Part shown: positions 8,940 through 18,201 of the stretch, in pieces
How the letters are laid out: each line of letters begins with the position of its first letter
Position numbering within the stretch: position 1 is the stretch's first letter
Assembly: GCF_017498525.1 (NCBI RefSeq)
Contig: NZ_CP071796.1
Coordinates: 1,612,001 to 1,676,000, forward strand
Source of the DNA: Ottowia testudinis
GTDB taxonomy: Bacteria; Pseudomonadota; Gammaproteobacteria; Burkholderiales; Burkholderiaceae_C
Direction: 5' to 3'
DNA: 64,000 bases
Position numbers and translations under genes: made by a program
Notes under the pieces: model-generated
The model's database searches: none
Told to the model about the DNA's origin: nothing
The model's input: the letters and a program-made list of their open reading frames with translations, nothing else

Positions 8940-9821
8940 ATGGCCCGTCCCAACGATTCCTCACGCCGCGATCTGCCCGACACCCAGTGGCTGGAGCGCA
9001 TGTACAACAACCGCATGCGGGTGCCCGGTCATGGTGACTACTTCGCGCGCTGGGGGGCCGAATCGGCGCTGGTGCGGCGCACGCTGGCGTGCGAGCTGGA
9101 CGTGCCCTACGGCGATGCGCCGCGCGAGCGGCTCGACGTCTTCATGGCGCCGCGCAAGGGCGCGCCGCTGGTGGTGTTCATCCATGGCGGCTACTGGAAG
9201 GCGCTGGACAAGTCGTTTCACAGCTTTGTCGCCGGCGCCGCGCACGCGCTGGGCGCTGCCACGGTGGTGCCCAATTACACGCTGTGCCCGCAGGCGCGCA
9301 TCGGTGACATCACGCTGCAGATGGTGCACGCCGTGGCCTGGGCCTGGCGCCATGCGCGCGCGCTGAACGCCGATCCGCGCCGCATCAGCGTGGTCGGGCA
9401 TTCCGCCGGCGGGCAACTGGCCGCGATGATGCTGGCCTGCGCGTGGCACGTGTTCGACCCGGCGCTGCCGCGCGATGTGGTCAAGCGCGCGCTGGGCCTG
9501 TCGGGCCTGTACGACCTGCAGCCGCTGATGCACGTGCCCAGCCTGCAGGAGGCGCTGCGCCTCGACCCCGCGCAGGTGGCCGCGTGCAGCCCGGCGCGCC
9601 TGCCGGCGCCGCCGCGCGGCCAGCTGTTTGCGCTGGTGGGGGGCGACGAGAGCGGCGAATACCTGCGCCTTAACCGGCTGATTCAACAAGCCTGGGGCCG
9701 CGAGCGCGTGCCGCTGGCGCAGGCGCTTCCGGGGATGGACCACTTCAGCGTGGTGGATGCGCTGGTGGACCCGAAACAGCGCGCGCATCGGGTGTGGCGG
9801 CAGGTGATTGGGTGGATTTAG
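8940..9821 (+). CDS. Alpha/beta hydrolase (esterase, arylformamidase-like)
   Basis: A 293-residue alpha/beta hydrolase. The oxyanion motif HGGYW (His82) and the nucleophile elbow GHSAGG (Ser155) put it in the HGG(W/Y)-type carboxylesterase group near kynurenine formamidases and small-ester hydrolases. The catalytic His is likely in GMDHFSVVDAL near residue 276. The start is ATG 8940 (MARPNDSS); an upstream in-frame ATG is less likely. It is a single gene between the tRNA and a family A repeat. The substrate cannot be assigned: no kyn operon genes are adjacent. Confidence 0.82.
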   Translation: MARPNDSSRRDLPDTQWLERMYNNRMRVPGHGDYFARWGAESALVRRTLACELDVPYGDAPRERLDVFMAPRKGAPLVVFIHGGYWKALDKSFHSFVAGAAHALGAATVVPNYTLCPQARIGDITLQMVHAVAWAWRHARALNADPRRISVVGHSAGGQLAAMMLACAWHVFDPALPRDVVKRALGLSGLYDLQPLMHVPSLQEALRLDPAQVAACSPARLPAPPRGQLFALVGGDESGEYLRLNRLIQQAWGRERVPLAQALPGMDHFSVVDALVDPKQRAHRVWRQVIGWI

Positions 9822-9825
9822 CTAT

Positions 9826-9876
9826 ATAAATAATAGCGCCTCGCGCTTGATAGGTAAGCGCGAGAGGCTGATTTTG
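9826..9876 (+). repeat. Family A element, copy 4
   Basis: Starts right after the hydrolase stop: ataaataatagcgcct, core GCGCTTGATAGGTAAGCGC, then GAGAGGCTGATTTT. The left AGCTGC is changed to AGCGCC, and the right flank has a matching GAGAGGCT, so the hairpin extends outward as CCTCGCGCTT/AAGCGCGAGAGG. The rest of the gap to 10030 shows nothing recognisable. Confidence 0.8.
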
Positions 9877-10030
9877 TTTGAGGTTGACGGAGGCGATGTG
9901 CTCATTCGATCGCCAAAAAAACCACTCCGTCAGCAGCGCCCAGTACGCCGCGTTTGCCCGGCAGCGGTACGGTCCGCGGCGGCTCGCCGGCGCCGCCAAG
10001 GCCGGCCCGCGTGCCGCCGTCAACGGCCGT

Positions 10031-11155
10031 TTACTTCTGCCCTCCAGGCAGTGCGCTGTCCACACCCGCCACATAGAAATTCATTTCCTTCAGAAACTTG
10101 TCGTCGCCCTGGGCGCCACTTTTCAGCACCTCGCGGCCGGTGTTGTCTTTCAGCGGGCCTTGCCAGATAAGCAGTCGCTCCGTCTGCAAAGCCTTCTTGG
10201 TTTCGATGAGTTTCTGCTTGGTGGCGTCGGGCACGTCGCTGGCCAGCGACACCAAGTCCACCGTGTTCTCTTTAATGCCCCACCAGGTGGCTGAGTTGCC
10301 GCCCCAACTGCCCTTGAGTGCGTCGTTCACCGCCTTCAGGTAATACGGGCCCCAGCGGATGATGGCCGAGCCCAGATGCGCCTTGGGCGCGAAGCCCGAC
10401 ATGTCGCTGTCCCATCCGATGGCGCGCTTGCCCTTCAGCTGGGCGGTGCGCAGCACGGATGGTGAATCGGTGTTTTGAAACAGCACATCGGCGCCTTCGC
10501 TGATCAGCGTCTCGGCTGCCGCGCCTTCCTTGGCCGGGCTGTGCCATGAATTGACCCAGATCACGCGCGTGCGGATGTCGGGGTTGACGCTTTGCGCGCC
10601 CAGCGTGAAGGCGTTGATGTTGCGGAACACCTCCGGAATCTGCATCGACCCCACCACGCCCAGCACCTTGGATTGCGTCATCGATCCCGCCAGGATGCCT
10701 GCCATGTACGCGCCTTCGTAGGTGCGCACGTCGTACACGCGCAGGTTGTCGCTGGTCTTGTAGCCGGTGGCGTGCTCAAAGCGCACATCCTTGTGCTTGG
10801 CGGCCAGCTTGGCCATGTGCGGCCCGTAGCCGTAACTGGTGCCAAATACCAGCTTGGCGCCCATGTCGATGGCGGTCTGAAAGGCGGATTCGGCCTCGGG
10901 CCCTTCGCCCACCTTGGAGATCACCTGTGTCGTGATCTTGCCCGCCAGCTCGCGCTCAACGGCCTTGCGTCCATCATCGTGGGCCTGGTTCCATCCACCG
11001 TCGTTGGGCGGGCCGATGTAGACAAAGGCCACACGCAGCGGCACGGTTGCAGCGTTACCGCCAGACTTGTTGGCCCCGCCTTGCGCGCTTGCCGCCGCCG
11101 CCGTAAGCGCCAGCAAGACGCCCGCGGCCAGCCGGATTCCTCGAATCATTCTCAT
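10031..11155 (-). CDS. BMP family ABC transporter substrate-binding protein (purine nucleoside-binding type)
   Basis: A 374-residue secreted protein with a signal peptide (MRMIRGIRLAAGVLLALTAA, cut after ASA). It belongs to the BMP/Med/PnrA family of periplasmic binding proteins: VAFVYIGPPNDGGWNQAHDD at the mature start, VFGTSYGYG, RTYEGAYMAGILAG and IGWDSDMSGF are its conserved blocks. Characterised members bind purine nucleosides or related compounds for an ABC importer. No permease or ATPase genes are adjacent. The neighbouring guaC upstream on the same strand supports a purine link, by inference. ATG at 11155 follows GGGAG with proper spacing. A minus-strand TATATT (11193-11198) is a plausible -10. 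Confidence 0.88.
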   Translation of the reverse strand: MRMIRGIRLAAGVLLALTAAAASAQGGANKSGGNAATVPLRVAFVYIGPPNDGGWNQAHDDGRKAVERELAGKITTQVISKVGEGPEAESAFQTAIDMGAKLVFGTSYGYGPHMAKLAAKHKDVRFEHATGYKTSDNLRVYDVRTYEGAYMAGILAGSMTQSKVLGVVGSMQIPEVFRNINAFTLGAQSVNPDIRTRVIWVNSWHSPAKEGAAAETLISEGADVLFQNTDSPSVLRTAQLKGKRAIGWDSDMSGFAPKAHLGSAIIRWGPYYLKAVNDALKGSWGGNSATWWGIKENTVDLVSLASDVPDATKQKLIETKKALQTERLLIWQGPLKDNTGREVLKSGAQGDDKFLKEMNFYVAGVDSALPGGQK

Positions 11156-11273
11156 ACGTTGCTCCCTGTGGTTGGTCCGATCGACCGCACTCAATATAGG
11201 GTTAAAAACGTATCCAAATGAATCAAAATTTAAGTAGAAGTCATGACGACAGAGGCAAAAAATCGGTAATTTT

Positions 11274-12251
11274 TCACATCAGCAAATGCTCGCCCGCGTT
11301 GTCCCCACCCAGGATCACGTAATTTACCTTGCGGATGTCCAGCAGCTTCTTGCCGCCGGCGTAGCTGATCGAGCTTTGCACGTCCTGCTCCATCTCCACC
11401 AGCGTGTCGGCCAGTTTGCCCTTGATGGGCTCCAGGATGCGCTTGCCTTCGACGTGGCGGTATTCGCCCTTGTTGAAGTCGCTGGCCGAGCCGTAGTACT
11501 CCTTGAACAGCTCGCCATCCACCTCCACCGTGCGGCCGGGCGATTCCTCGTGCCCAGCGAACAGCGAACCGACCATCACCATCGTGGCGCCAAAGCGGAT
11601 CGACTTGGCGATGTCGCCGTGGTGGCGGATGCCGCCGTCGGCCACGATGGGTTTGGTGGCCACGCGGGCGCACCACTTCAGCGCGCTCAGTTGCCAGCCG
11701 CCGGTGCCAAAGCCCGTCTTCAGCCGCGTGATGCACACCTTGCCAGGGCCGACGCCCACCTTGGTGGCGTCGGCGCCCCAGTTTTCCAGGTCGATCACCG
11801 CCTCGGGCGTGGCCACGTTGCCGGCAATCACGAACGATTCGGGCAGTTTGGCCTTGATGTGGCGGATCATGTCGCGCACGCTGTCGGCGTGGCCGTGGGC
11901 GATGTCTATGGTGATGTATTCGGGCGCCAGTTTTTCGGCAGCCAGCTGGTCGATGGTGGCGACATCGGCCGGCTTGATGCCGACCGAGATCGAGGCGAAC
12001 AGGCCCTTGGCCTTCATGTCGCGCACGAAAGCCACGTTGTCCAGGTCGAACCGGTGCATTACGTAGAAGTGGCCGTTGGCCGCGAGCCATTCGCAGACTT
12101 TTTCGTCCACCACCGTCTTCATGTTCGACGGCACCACCGGCAGCTTGAAGCGCCGGCCGCCGAATTCCACGCTGGCATCGCACTCGCTGCGGCTTTGCAC
12201 GCGGCACTTGCGCGGCAGAAGCAGGATGTGGTCGTAGTCGAAGATTTCCAT
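11274..12251 (-). CDS. guaC: GMP reductase
   Basis: A 325-residue enzyme of the IMPDH/GMPR family that converts GMP to IMP with NADPH, returning guanine nucleotides to the inosine branch. The active-site loop [12 protein letters not shown] holds the catalytic Cys, and [15 protein letters not shown] and [16 protein letters not shown] form the phosphate-binding region. There is no CBS insert, and the length fits GMPR rather than IMPDH. ATG at 12251 ([15 protein letters not shown]) is the conserved start; 42 possible upstream residues are ignored because that region holds a terminator. Its leader contains an intrinsic terminator, suggesting attenuation. The BMP-type binding protein follows 118 bases downstream. 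Confidence 0.95.
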   Translation of the reverse strand: MEIFDYDHILLLPRKCRVQSRSECDASVEFGGRRFKLPVVPSNMKTVVDEKVCEWLAANGHFYVMHRFDLDNVAFVRDMKAKGLFASISVGIKPADVATIDQLAAEKLAPEYITIDIAHGHADSVRDMIRHIKAKLPESFVIAGNVATPEAVIDLENWGADATKVGVGPGKVCITRLKTGFGTGGWQLSALKWCARVATKPIVADGGIRHHGDIAKSIRFGATMVMVGSLFAGHEESPGRTVEVDGELFKEYYGSASDFNKGEYRHVEGKRILEPIKGKLADTLVEMEQDVQSSISYAGGKKLLDIRKVNYVILGGDNAGEHLLM

Positions 12252-12320
12252 GGTTTCCAAGCTCCATTCAGGTTTGAACAAATGGGCGCTTGGCCTGGCC
12301 GCGGCATTTTGTGGCGGGCA

Positions 12321-12353
12321 CAAAAAACCGGGCCAAGAAATCTTGGGCCCGGT
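12321..12353 (-). terminator. Terminator hairpin within the guaC 5' leader (possible attenuator)
   Basis: Read on the minus strand: ACCGGGCCCAAGA, short loop, TCTTGGCCCGGT, then TTTTTTG. The stem has about 11 pairs with one bulged base. The U-run is on the minus strand only, so the structure ends minus-strand transcripts, about 70 bases before the guaC ATG. No minus-strand gene ends upstream of it, because uvrD is divergent, so a leader attenuator is the simplest reading. Confidence 0.7.
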
Positions 12354-12400
12354 GATTGATTCTACGGCCTTGGTCAAACCCCCGCCGTCAGCGCGCTTCC

Positions 12401-12406
12401 TACAAT
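12401..12406 (+). promoter_or_regulatory. Putative -10 box of leaderless uvrD transcript
   Basis: TACAAT lies 7 bases before the uvrD ATG at 12414. The space between has no Shine-Dalgarno, so transcription would begin at or next to the ATG. Confidence 0.45.
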
Positions 12407-12413
12407 CGACGCC

Positions 12414-14810
12414 ATGTTTTCAAACTCCGATGCGCGCGCGGCGGCTGACCTGCCCCTGCTGGCCGGCCTGAACCCCGAACAACGCGCCGCCGTCACCCTG
12501 CCTCCCGAACACGCGCTGATCCTGGCCGGTGCCGGCTCGGGCAAGACGCGCGTGCTCACCACCCGCATCGCCTGGCTGTTGCAAACGGGGCAGGTGTCGC
12601 CCGGTGGCGTGCTGGCCGTCACCTTCACCAACAAGGCGGCGAAGGAGATGCTCACGCGCCTGACGGCCATGCTGCCGCTGAACGCGCGCGGCATGTGGAT
12701 CGGGACCTTTCACGGGCTGTGCAACCGCTTTCTGCGCGCGCACTACAAGCTGGCCCACCTGCCGCAGGCGTTTCAGATTCTGGATACGCAAGATCAGCTG
12801 TCGGCCATCAAGCGGCTGTGCAAGCAGTTTCAGGTGGATGAGGAGCGCTTTCCGCCCAAGCAATTGCAGTGGTTCATCAGCGGCTGCAAGGAAGACGGCC
12901 TGCGCCCGCCCGACGTGGAAGTGCGCGATGCCGAAAGCCGCAAGAAGGTCGAGATTTACCAGCTGTACGAAGACCAGTGCCAGCGCGAAGGCGTGGTCGA
13001 TTTTGGCGAGCTGATGCTGCGCAGCTACGAGCTGCTGCGCGATAACGACGCCGTGCGCGAGCACTACCGCCGGCGCTTTCGCCACATCCTGATCGACGAG
13101 TTTCAGGACACCAACAAGCTGCAGTATGCGTGGATCAAGATGATTGCCGGCTTGCCCGGCGAAGGCAGCCACAGCGCCATCCTGGCCGTGGGCGACGACG
13201 ACCAGAGCATCTACGCCTTTCGCGGTGCGCGCGTGGGCAACATGGCCGACTTCGTGCGCGAGTTCAGCGTGCAGCACCAGATCAAGCTGGAGCAGAACTA
13301 CCGCAGCCACAGCAACATCCTCGATTCGGCCAACGCGCTGATCAGCCACAACCAGCGGCGCTTGGGCAAAAACCTGCGCACCGACGCCGGCGCTGGCGAA
13401 CCGGTGCGGGTGGTCGAGGCGCCGAGCGACTTTGCCGAGGCCGAATGGGTGGTCGACGAACTGCGCCAACTGGTCAAGGGCGAGGGCTACGAGCGCAAGG
13501 AAATCGCCGTGCTGTACCGCAGCAACGCGCAAAGCCGGGTGATCGAAACGCAGCTGTTCAACGCCGGCGTGCCGTACCGCGTGTATGGCGGCTTGCGCTT
13601 TTTCGAGCGCGCCGAGATCAAGCACGCGCTGGCCTACCTGCGCCTGCTGGAGAACCCGCGCGACGACACCAGCTTCTTGCGCGTGGTCAACTTTCCGCCG
13701 CGCGGCATCGGCGCGCGCACGCTGGAGCAATTGCAGGATGCGGCGCGCGCGGCGGGCACCTCGCTGGTGGATGCGGTGGGCAGCCTGCCGGGCCGCGCCG
13801 GCGCCAACCTGGGCGCCTTTGTGGCCAAGGTTGACGTGCTGCGCGAGCAGACCGCCGGCTGCACGCTGCGCGAGATCATCGAGCAGATGCTCGAATCCAG
13901 CGGCCTGATCGAGCACTACCGCGCCGACCGCGAAGGCGCCGACCGCATCGAGAACCTGGAAGAACTGGCCAGCGCGGCCGAGAGCTTCGTCACGCAGGAG
14001 GGCTTTGGCCGTGACGCCGTGGCGCTGCCAGTGGACGAGACCGCTGAACTGACCCAAAGCCCGGCCAGCCAGGGGCTGGACCCCGACGCGCCGCTGCTGA
14101 ACGAACCGCTGCCCGCGCCGCCGCTGCCGGTGGATGCCGACACCGGCGAAACCCTGAGCCCGCTGGCCGCCTTCTTGACCCACGCCGCGCTGGAAGCGGG
14201 CGACAACCAGGCGCAGGCCGGGCAAGACGCGGTGCAGCTGATGAGCGTGCATGCCAGCAAGGGGCTGGAGTTCGACGCGGTGTTCATCACCGGGCTGGAA
14301 GAGGGCCTGTTCCCGCACGAAAACAGCCTGAGCGACCACGACGGCCTGGAGGAAGAGCGCCGCCTGATGTATGTGGCCATCACCCGCGCGCGCCGGCGCC
14401 TGTACCTGAGCCACGCGCAAACGCGCATGCTGCACGGGCAGACGCGCTACCACATCAAGAGCCGCTTTCTGGAAGAGCTGCCGGAGGATGCGCTGAAGTG
14501 GATCACGCCCCGGCGCAGCGGCTTTGCCGACATGCCTGCTTCTTTTTCAATAGCTGGTGGCGCAAGGCCCGCCTGGGGAAACAGCGGTATTCATTCAAAT
14601 TTCAGCGCCCCGGCAGCGCTGCCCGCGCGCAAGACCGAACCGTCGCACGGCATCGCGGCGGGCCAGCAGGTGTTTCACAACAAGTTCGGCGAAGGCAAGG
14701 TGCTGAGCGTGCAAGGCGAGGGCGACGACGCCCGCGCGCAGGTCAGCTTTGGGCGCCACGGCGTCAAGTGGCTGGCGCTGGCGGTGGCCAAGTTGACGGT
14801 GGTGGAGTAG
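12414..14810 (+). CDS. uvrD: DNA helicase II, UvrD/PcrA-type superfamily 1 helicase
   Basis: A 798-residue SF1A helicase that unwinds DNA 3'-5' in nucleotide excision and mismatch repair. Motifs appear in order: Q-motif LNPEQRAAV, Walker A AGAGSGKT (residues 39-46), Ia [61 protein letters not shown] and [21 protein letters not shown]-terminal Tudor-like segment ([20 protein letters not shown]) binds RNA polymerase in homologues. Residues about 708-733, [20 protein letters not shown] and nearby, are encoded by a degraded family A repeat in the linker before that segment. Confidence 0.95.
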   Translation: MFSNSDARAAADLPLLAGLNPEQRAAVTLPPEHALILAGAGSGKTRVLTTRIAWLLQTGQVSPGGVLAVTFTNKAAKEMLTRLTAMLPLNARGMWIGTFHGLCNRFLRAHYKLAHLPQAFQILDTQDQLSAIKRLCKQFQVDEERFPPKQLQWFISGCKEDGLRPPDVEVRDAESRKKVEIYQLYEDQCQREGVVDFGELMLRSYELLRDNDAVREHYRRRFRHILIDEFQDTNKLQYAWIKMIAGLPGEGSHSAILAVGDDDQSIYAFRGARVGNMADFVREFSVQHQIKLEQNYRSHSNILDSANALISHNQRRLGKNLRTDAGAGEPVRVVEAPSDFAEAEWVVDELRQLVKGEGYERKEIAVLYRSNAQSRVIETQLFNAGVPYRVYGGLRFFERAEIKHALAYLRLLENPRDDTSFLRVVNFPPRGIGARTLEQLQDAARAAGTSLVDAVGSLPGRAGANLGAFVAKVDVLREQTAGCTLREIIEQMLESSGLIEHYRADREGADRIENLEELASAAESFVTQEGFGRDAVALPVDETAELTQSPASQGLDPDAPLLNEPLPAPPLPVDADTGETLSPLAAFLTHAALEAGDNQAQAGQDAVQLMSVHASKGLEFDAVFITGLEEGLFPHENSLSDHDGLEEERRLMYVAITRARRRLYLSHAQTRMLHGQTRYHIKSRFLEELPEDALKWITPRRSGFADMPASFSIAGGARPAWGNSGIHSNFSAPAALPARKTEPSHGIAAGQQVFHNKFGEGKVLSVQGEGDDARAQVSFGRHGVKWLALAVAKLTVVE
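14535..14612 (+). repeat. Degenerate family A element inside uvrD (copy 5)
   Basis: tctttttcaaTAGCTGGTGG followed by GCGC and an AT-rich tail (attcattcaaattt). The core arms have decayed, but the AT-rich TAGCTG lead in a GC-rich gene is distinctive. It is read in frame in the poorly conserved C-terminal linker. Confidence 0.45.
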
Positions 14811-14815
14811 GAGCA

Positions 14816-15214
14816 GTGCGCGGCTTCGATGATTGGCAACGCCAGCGATCCGTTTCCATGGGGCGTCATCGCAGAGGAACGCTGGCCGTGCTGGTGCTGA
14901 ATTTTTTCATGGGTGCATTCAACATTGTCTTGATGCTGGGGGCCGGCCTTGGGGGCTCCTGGGTCGGCGTCGGAATTTCGCTTTTTCTGGGCGGTGCGTT
15001 GGGCTTTGCACTGTCTTATACGGGTGCCAAGACACATAACTCCTGGTTTTGGCTTTACGGATTGCTTTATGTTGCGCTGCCGCTGGCGTTTGGGCTCTCT
15101 GTGGACAGAACGGAGCAGAGAGCTGCAACTCAAATCGCGTGGGTGGGCGCAATGGCGTTGGTTTACCTGATCAGTTTGGCGGGAGGTTTGGCGGGCAAGA
15201 AGAGGTTTTCATAG
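14816..15214 (+). CDS. Small integral membrane protein, unknown function
   Basis: About 132 residues with four likely membrane helices: LAVLVLNFFMGAFNIVLMLG, WVGVGISLFLGGALGFALSY, WFWLYGLLYVALPLAFGLSV and IAWVGAMALVYLISLAGGLA. I recognise no family. GTG at 14816 lies 5 bases after the uvrD stop with GGAG upstream and suggests coupling; ATG at 14858 would give 118 residues. The DNA is less GC-rich than its neighbours (runs such as ctgtcttatacgggtgcc), which may mark recent acquisition. A family A repeat and a bidirectional terminator follow. Confidence 0.55.
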   Translation: MRGFDDWQRQRSVSMGRHRRGTLAVLVLNFFMGAFNIVLMLGAGLGGSWVGVGISLFLGGALGFALSYTGAKTHNSWFWLYGLLYVALPLAFGLSVDRTEQRAATQIAWVGAMALVYLISLAGGLAGKKRFS

Positions 15215-15300
15215 ATGCCTGTTTGGGCCTTGAAGCCATTCCAAGAAGGGTTGGTATTTGCTCGGTGACCAGGCGCTACAAAGGCTTCATTCGCTACATT

Positions 15301-15352
15301 TGGTATAGCTGCTCGCGCTTGCTGCATAAGCGCCAGAGCCACTTTTCATTCA
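15301..15352 (+). repeat. Family A element, copy 6
   Basis: tggtaTAGCTGCTC, core GCGCTTGCTGCATAAGCGC, CAGAGCCACTTTTCATTC. It ends just before the bidirectional terminator at 15361. Confidence 0.85.
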
Positions 15353-15353
15353 T

Positions 15354-15386
15354 AAAAAAACGCCCGCCAAGATGGCGGGCGTTTTG
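15354..15386. terminator. Bidirectional terminator between the small membrane protein and the nucleotidase
   Basis: Stem CGCCCGCC (15361-15368) and GGCGGGCG (15374-15381) with loop AAGAT. A run of seven A on the left gives U7 for minus-strand transcripts, and TTTT follows on the plus side. It serves the nucleotidase gene ending at 15411 and possibly the plus-strand gene ending at 15214. Confidence 0.9.
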
Positions 15387-15410
15387 CCTGGATCAAACGC
15401 GTGTCGCAGG

Positions 15411-17300
15411 TCAGGGCAGCTTCACGCCTTCCTTGGTGATCACCGCCTGGTGCGAATAGTCGCCCGCCGCCGGGCGGTCTACCGTGCCCTTGGCGCGGAT
15501 GTAGTTCACAAAGGTCTGCGTGTACAGCAGGTAGTTGTTGACGTAGTTGCCGCTGTCATAGATCGGCTTGAAGCTGGCGTAGCCGTCCTGGCCCTTGGCG
15601 ATGAAGTCGTTGGTGGCCACGATGTAGGTGCGCGCCGGGTCGATGGCCGACCAGTTGCCGGTCTTGCGGTCTTTCACCTCGATCTTGGAAAAGCGCTGGC
15701 CCTTGGGCTTGCTCAAATCCAGGTTCCACCGCAGGCCCGCGGCGTAGGGGTGGCCACCGCCGTTGGGCTGGCCGGCGTCGAGGTAGGCGCTGACGGCGTC
15801 TTCCAGCACGGCGGCCACTTGCGCGCCGGTCACGGGCAGCTCGACCAGCACGTTGCTGAAGGGCAGCACGGTGAAGGCGTCGCCCATCGTGATGGTGCCG
15901 GCCTTGACCGGTACACGCACGCCGCCGGCGTTCTGGATCGCCAGGTCGGCGCGCAGGCTGGCTTCGAGGAAGGACTGCACCACTACCTGCGCGGCGTCGC
16001 TGCCGCGCGCCAGCTTGTTGGCGTCTTCGCAACCCGCCACACCGGCGCTGCGGTTGGTGCTTTCGCCCGGCGTGCGCACCAGGCACAGCGCTTGCGCGGC
16101 GTTGCCGATGGGCTGCTTCTTCAACTCATCGACCTGGCCCGAATAGCCCTTGAGCACCGAGGCCGCGCCGGCGTCGGCGGCCAGCATCTTCAGGCCTTTG
16201 TTGGCGGCCACGGCGGCGGTGATCTGCTGCTGGGTGGCAGCGTCCACCGTCACCCAGGCGCCGGCCGCGTCCTTGCGCTTGAAGCTGTCGCCGATGAGCA
16301 GCGCCGCCTGGCCGGCGCAGGCGGTGACTTCGCCCTGGTCGTTGAAGCTGACGCGCATCTCGCCGATGGCCTTGCTGTATTCCCACGCCTGGCCGATGCA
16401 GACCGGCTTGCCGTCCTTGTTGGTGGCCTGCGTGGGGTAAGCGCCCGAGCTGGCGTAGCCGCTGCCCAGCGCGCTGAAGTCGCCCAGCAGCGTGTGCGAA
16501 TCGCCACCGATGATGACGTCGACATCGGTCAGCTGCGCGGCCAGCTTCTTGTCGGCGTCGTAGCCCTGGTGCGTCAGCAGCACGATGTGCTTGACGCCCT
16601 GGCCCTTGAGCTGGTCGATGGTGCGCTGCGCGGCCACGGCTTCGTCGTCGAAGGCGGTGGTGCGCAGCGGGCTGGACGAGTTCTGCGTCTTGGCCTTGAC
16701 GGTGATGCCGACGATGCCCACGGGCACGCCCTGGATCGTCTTGACGGTGTAGGGCTTGAGGTAATCGTCGGCCGCCTTGGGCGCCAGCGGCGTGCCCACC
16801 TGCGGGCGGACGTTGGCGGCGACCACCGGCGTCTTGCAGGCGCCGGCGTACAGCGCGTCGATGAACGACTTGAGCTGGCCGTCGCCATCGTCGAACTCGT
16901 GGTTGCCCACGGCCATGGCGTCGAAGCAGACGGTGTTCATCAGGTCGGCGTCGGCCTTGCCCTTGAACAGGGTGTAGTACAGCGTGCCGGTGTTGGCGTC
17001 GCCGGCGTGCAGCTTCAGCACGTCGGTGCGGCCGGCGTAGGCCTTGAAGGCGCTGGTGACGCGGGCAAAGCCGCCCAGTTCGACCTGCGTGTCGACGCCG
17101 CCGATCTTCATCACCTGGTCTTTCAGCGCATCCAGGTTGGAATGGTGGTCGTTGATGTGGGCGATGGTCAGTGCGAGCGGCGGGGTGGCGGGTGCGCCAT
17201 CGTCATCACTGCCGCCGCAGGCGGCCAGCGCGGCGGCCAGAACGAGTGGGGAGAGCATCGCGGCGCGGGACAGGCAGGCGAAATATCGGAAGGGCGTCAT
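15411..17300 (-). CDS. Bifunctional metallophosphatase/5'-nucleotidase lipoprotein (UshA/NutA-like)
   Basis: A 629-residue envelope nucleotidase. A lipoprotein signal ends LAAALAAC. The metallophosphatase domain follows: IAHINDHHSNLD, KLHAGDANTGTLY, MAVGNHEFDDG, VLLTHQGYDADKKL and IIGGDSHTLLG supply the two-metal site. The 5'-nucleotidase C-terminal domain includes IQNAGGVRVPVKAG, FSNVLVELPVTGAQ and ATNDFIAKGQDGY. It should hydrolyse nucleotides outside the cytoplasm for phosphate and nucleoside scavenging. ATG at 17300 gives the best lipoprotein signal; ATG 17309 and TTG 17315 are in frame. A 22-bp palindrome sits immediately upstream. It is separated by about 70 bases from the thrB-side genes on the same strand. 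Confidence 0.9.
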   Translation of the reverse strand: MTPFRYFACLSRAAMLSPLVLAAALAACGGSDDDGAPATPPLALTIAHINDHHSNLDALKDQVMKIGGVDTQVELGGFARVTSAFKAYAGRTDVLKLHAGDANTGTLYYTLFKGKADADLMNTVCFDAMAVGNHEFDDGDGQLKSFIDALYAGACKTPVVAANVRPQVGTPLAPKAADDYLKPYTVKTIQGVPVGIVGITVKAKTQNSSSPLRTTAFDDEAVAAQRTIDQLKGQGVKHIVLLTHQGYDADKKLAAQLTDVDVIIGGDSHTLLGDFSALGSGYASSGAYPTQATNKDGKPVCIGQAWEYSKAIGEMRVSFNDQGEVTACAGQAALLIGDSFKRKDAAGAWVTVDAATQQQITAAVAANKGLKMLAADAGAASVLKGYSGQVDELKKQPIGNAAQALCLVRTPGESTNRSAGVAGCEDANKLARGSDAAQVVVQSFLEASLRADLAIQNAGGVRVPVKAGTITMGDAFTVLPFSNVLVELPVTGAQVAAVLEDAVSAYLDAGQPNGGGHPYAAGLRWNLDLSKPKGQRFSKIEVKDRKTGNWSAIDPARTYIVATNDFIAKGQDGYASFKPIYDSGNYVNNYLLYTQTFVNYIRAKGTVDRPAAGDYSHQAVITKEGVKLP

Positions 17301-17310
17301 GGTCAGCATG

Positions 17311-17332
17311 GGCAAGGGTCAAGACCCTTGCC
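17311..17332. promoter_or_regulatory. 22-bp palindrome directly upstream of the nucleotidase start
   Basis: Perfect 10-base arms around a 2-base centre: GGCAAGGGTC-AA-GACCCTTGCC. It ends 10 bases before the ATG at 17300, where it could be a protein-binding operator or an mRNA hairpin occluding translation. No family of regulator is recognised. Confidence 0.5.
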
Positions 17333-17333
17333 A

Positions 17334-17368
17334 TGTTGACGCTGAACCATGTCAATTCAGCGACAACA
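17334..17368. other. Imperfect 13-bp inverted repeat with 9-base loop, downstream of the BPSS1780-type gene
   Basis: TGTTGACGCTGAA and TTCAGCGACAACA pair at 12 of 13 positions. It directly follows the gene ending at 17374 on the minus strand. There is no U-run, so it is not a classic terminator; it may protect the 3' end or pause polymerase. Confidence 0.5.
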
Positions 17369-17373
17369 CGGCG

Positions 17374-18201
17374 TCAATTCGATGACGGCGGGCTGTCTTG
17401 CGGCACCTCTGCCGCGTCGCTCGAGAAGCTGTCGCGAAAGGTGGCCCACAGCGACGCGGCCACCATGGTCGCAATGGCCAGGCTGACCGGGAACATGCCG
17501 CTGAGGGCCACCCCCAGGTTGCCCACCATGCCGGCCACCAGCAGCAGCGCCATCCAGGCCAGCATGGTCAGGGCCACCCAGCCCATGGCATAGATGAAGT
17601 AGGCGCCGGTGTTGCGCAGCACGGCCACGGCGCTGAAGAACAGGCTTTTGTCCACCGGCACGCCATGCCAATGCACCAGCGCCGGCGCGTGCCAGAACAG
17701 GATGGACACCGGCAGGTACAGCACGGCGGCCAGCGCCATTTGCGCCATCGATGCGCGCGCCGCCTGCTGCAGCGCCGGGTCGGCCAGCAGTTCGGGCGTC
17801 ATGCGGCCGCCGTGTTTGGCGACCAGCGCCGCCAGTTGGCCGTCGTCCATGAGCGAGGCCGCGGTCACGATCAGCACCACCGCCAACGCGTACAGCACGC
17901 CCAGCATCAGCATCGCCCGCGTGCGCTCGGGCGATTGCCGAAAGGCCGTCGCAAGAATCACGGGCATCGGAAAGCGCTTGTTGCTCGCCTCGCGCGCGGC
18001 GGCCATCAGGCCCACCGTGCCTGCCGGTACCAGCACCAGCGCCAGCACGTCGCCCACCAGCGGCAGCATCGACACCACCGTGGTGGCGGCCAGAAACATG
18101 AAGAACAGGCCGGCAAAGGCCAGCGGCTGGCCGAAAAACAGGCGCACGCCTTCGCGCACCCATTGCGAGCCGGTGCGGGCCGGGACGATGTTCAGCTTCA
18201 T
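17374..18201 (-). CDS. BPSS1780 family membrane protein
   Basis: A 275-residue inner membrane protein of a family known mainly from Burkholderiales. The N-terminus [20 protein letters not shown] is characteristic, followed by about six helices (for example [20 protein letters not shown] and [17 protein letters not shown]). The function is unknown. Its ATG overlaps the thrB stop as ATGA, so it is translationally coupled to homoserine kinase. Two strong palindromes follow its stop. Confidence 0.85.
   Translation of the reverse strand: MKLNIVPARTGSQWVREGVRLFFGQPLAFAGLFFMFLAATTVVSMLPLVGDVLALVLVPAGTVGLMAAAREASNKRFPMPVILATAFRQSPERTRAMLMLGVLYALAVVLIVTAASLMDDGQLAALVAKHGGRMTPELLADPALQQAARASMAQMALAAVLYLPVSILFWHAPALVHWHGVPVDKSLFFSAVAVLRNTGAYFIYAMGWVALTMLAWMALLLVAGMVGNLGVALSGMFPVSLAIATMVAASLWATFRDSFSSDAAEVPQDSPPSSN

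Noticed and set aside
9745-10074. 109-codon minus-strand frame at the hydrolase 3' end
   Set aside because: It crosses the hydrolase end and a repeat; no family resemblance and no start signal.
12252-12413. Known purine riboswitch in the guaC leader
   Set aside because: The leader is short and I could not place any conserved purine, xanthine or PreQ1 core; only the terminator is supported.
12420-14453. 677-codon minus-strand frame opposite uvrD
   Set aside because: Antisense shadow; low-complexity Ala/Gly/Val/Arg composition, no motifs.
17311-17332. Pho box for the nucleotidase
   Set aside because: The palindrome GGCAAGGGTC has no match to CTGTCAT direct repeats.
15372-17339. 655-codon plus-strand frame opposite the nucleotidase
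   Set aside because: Shadow of the minus-strand gene, which has a signal peptide and a full metallophosphatase pattern.
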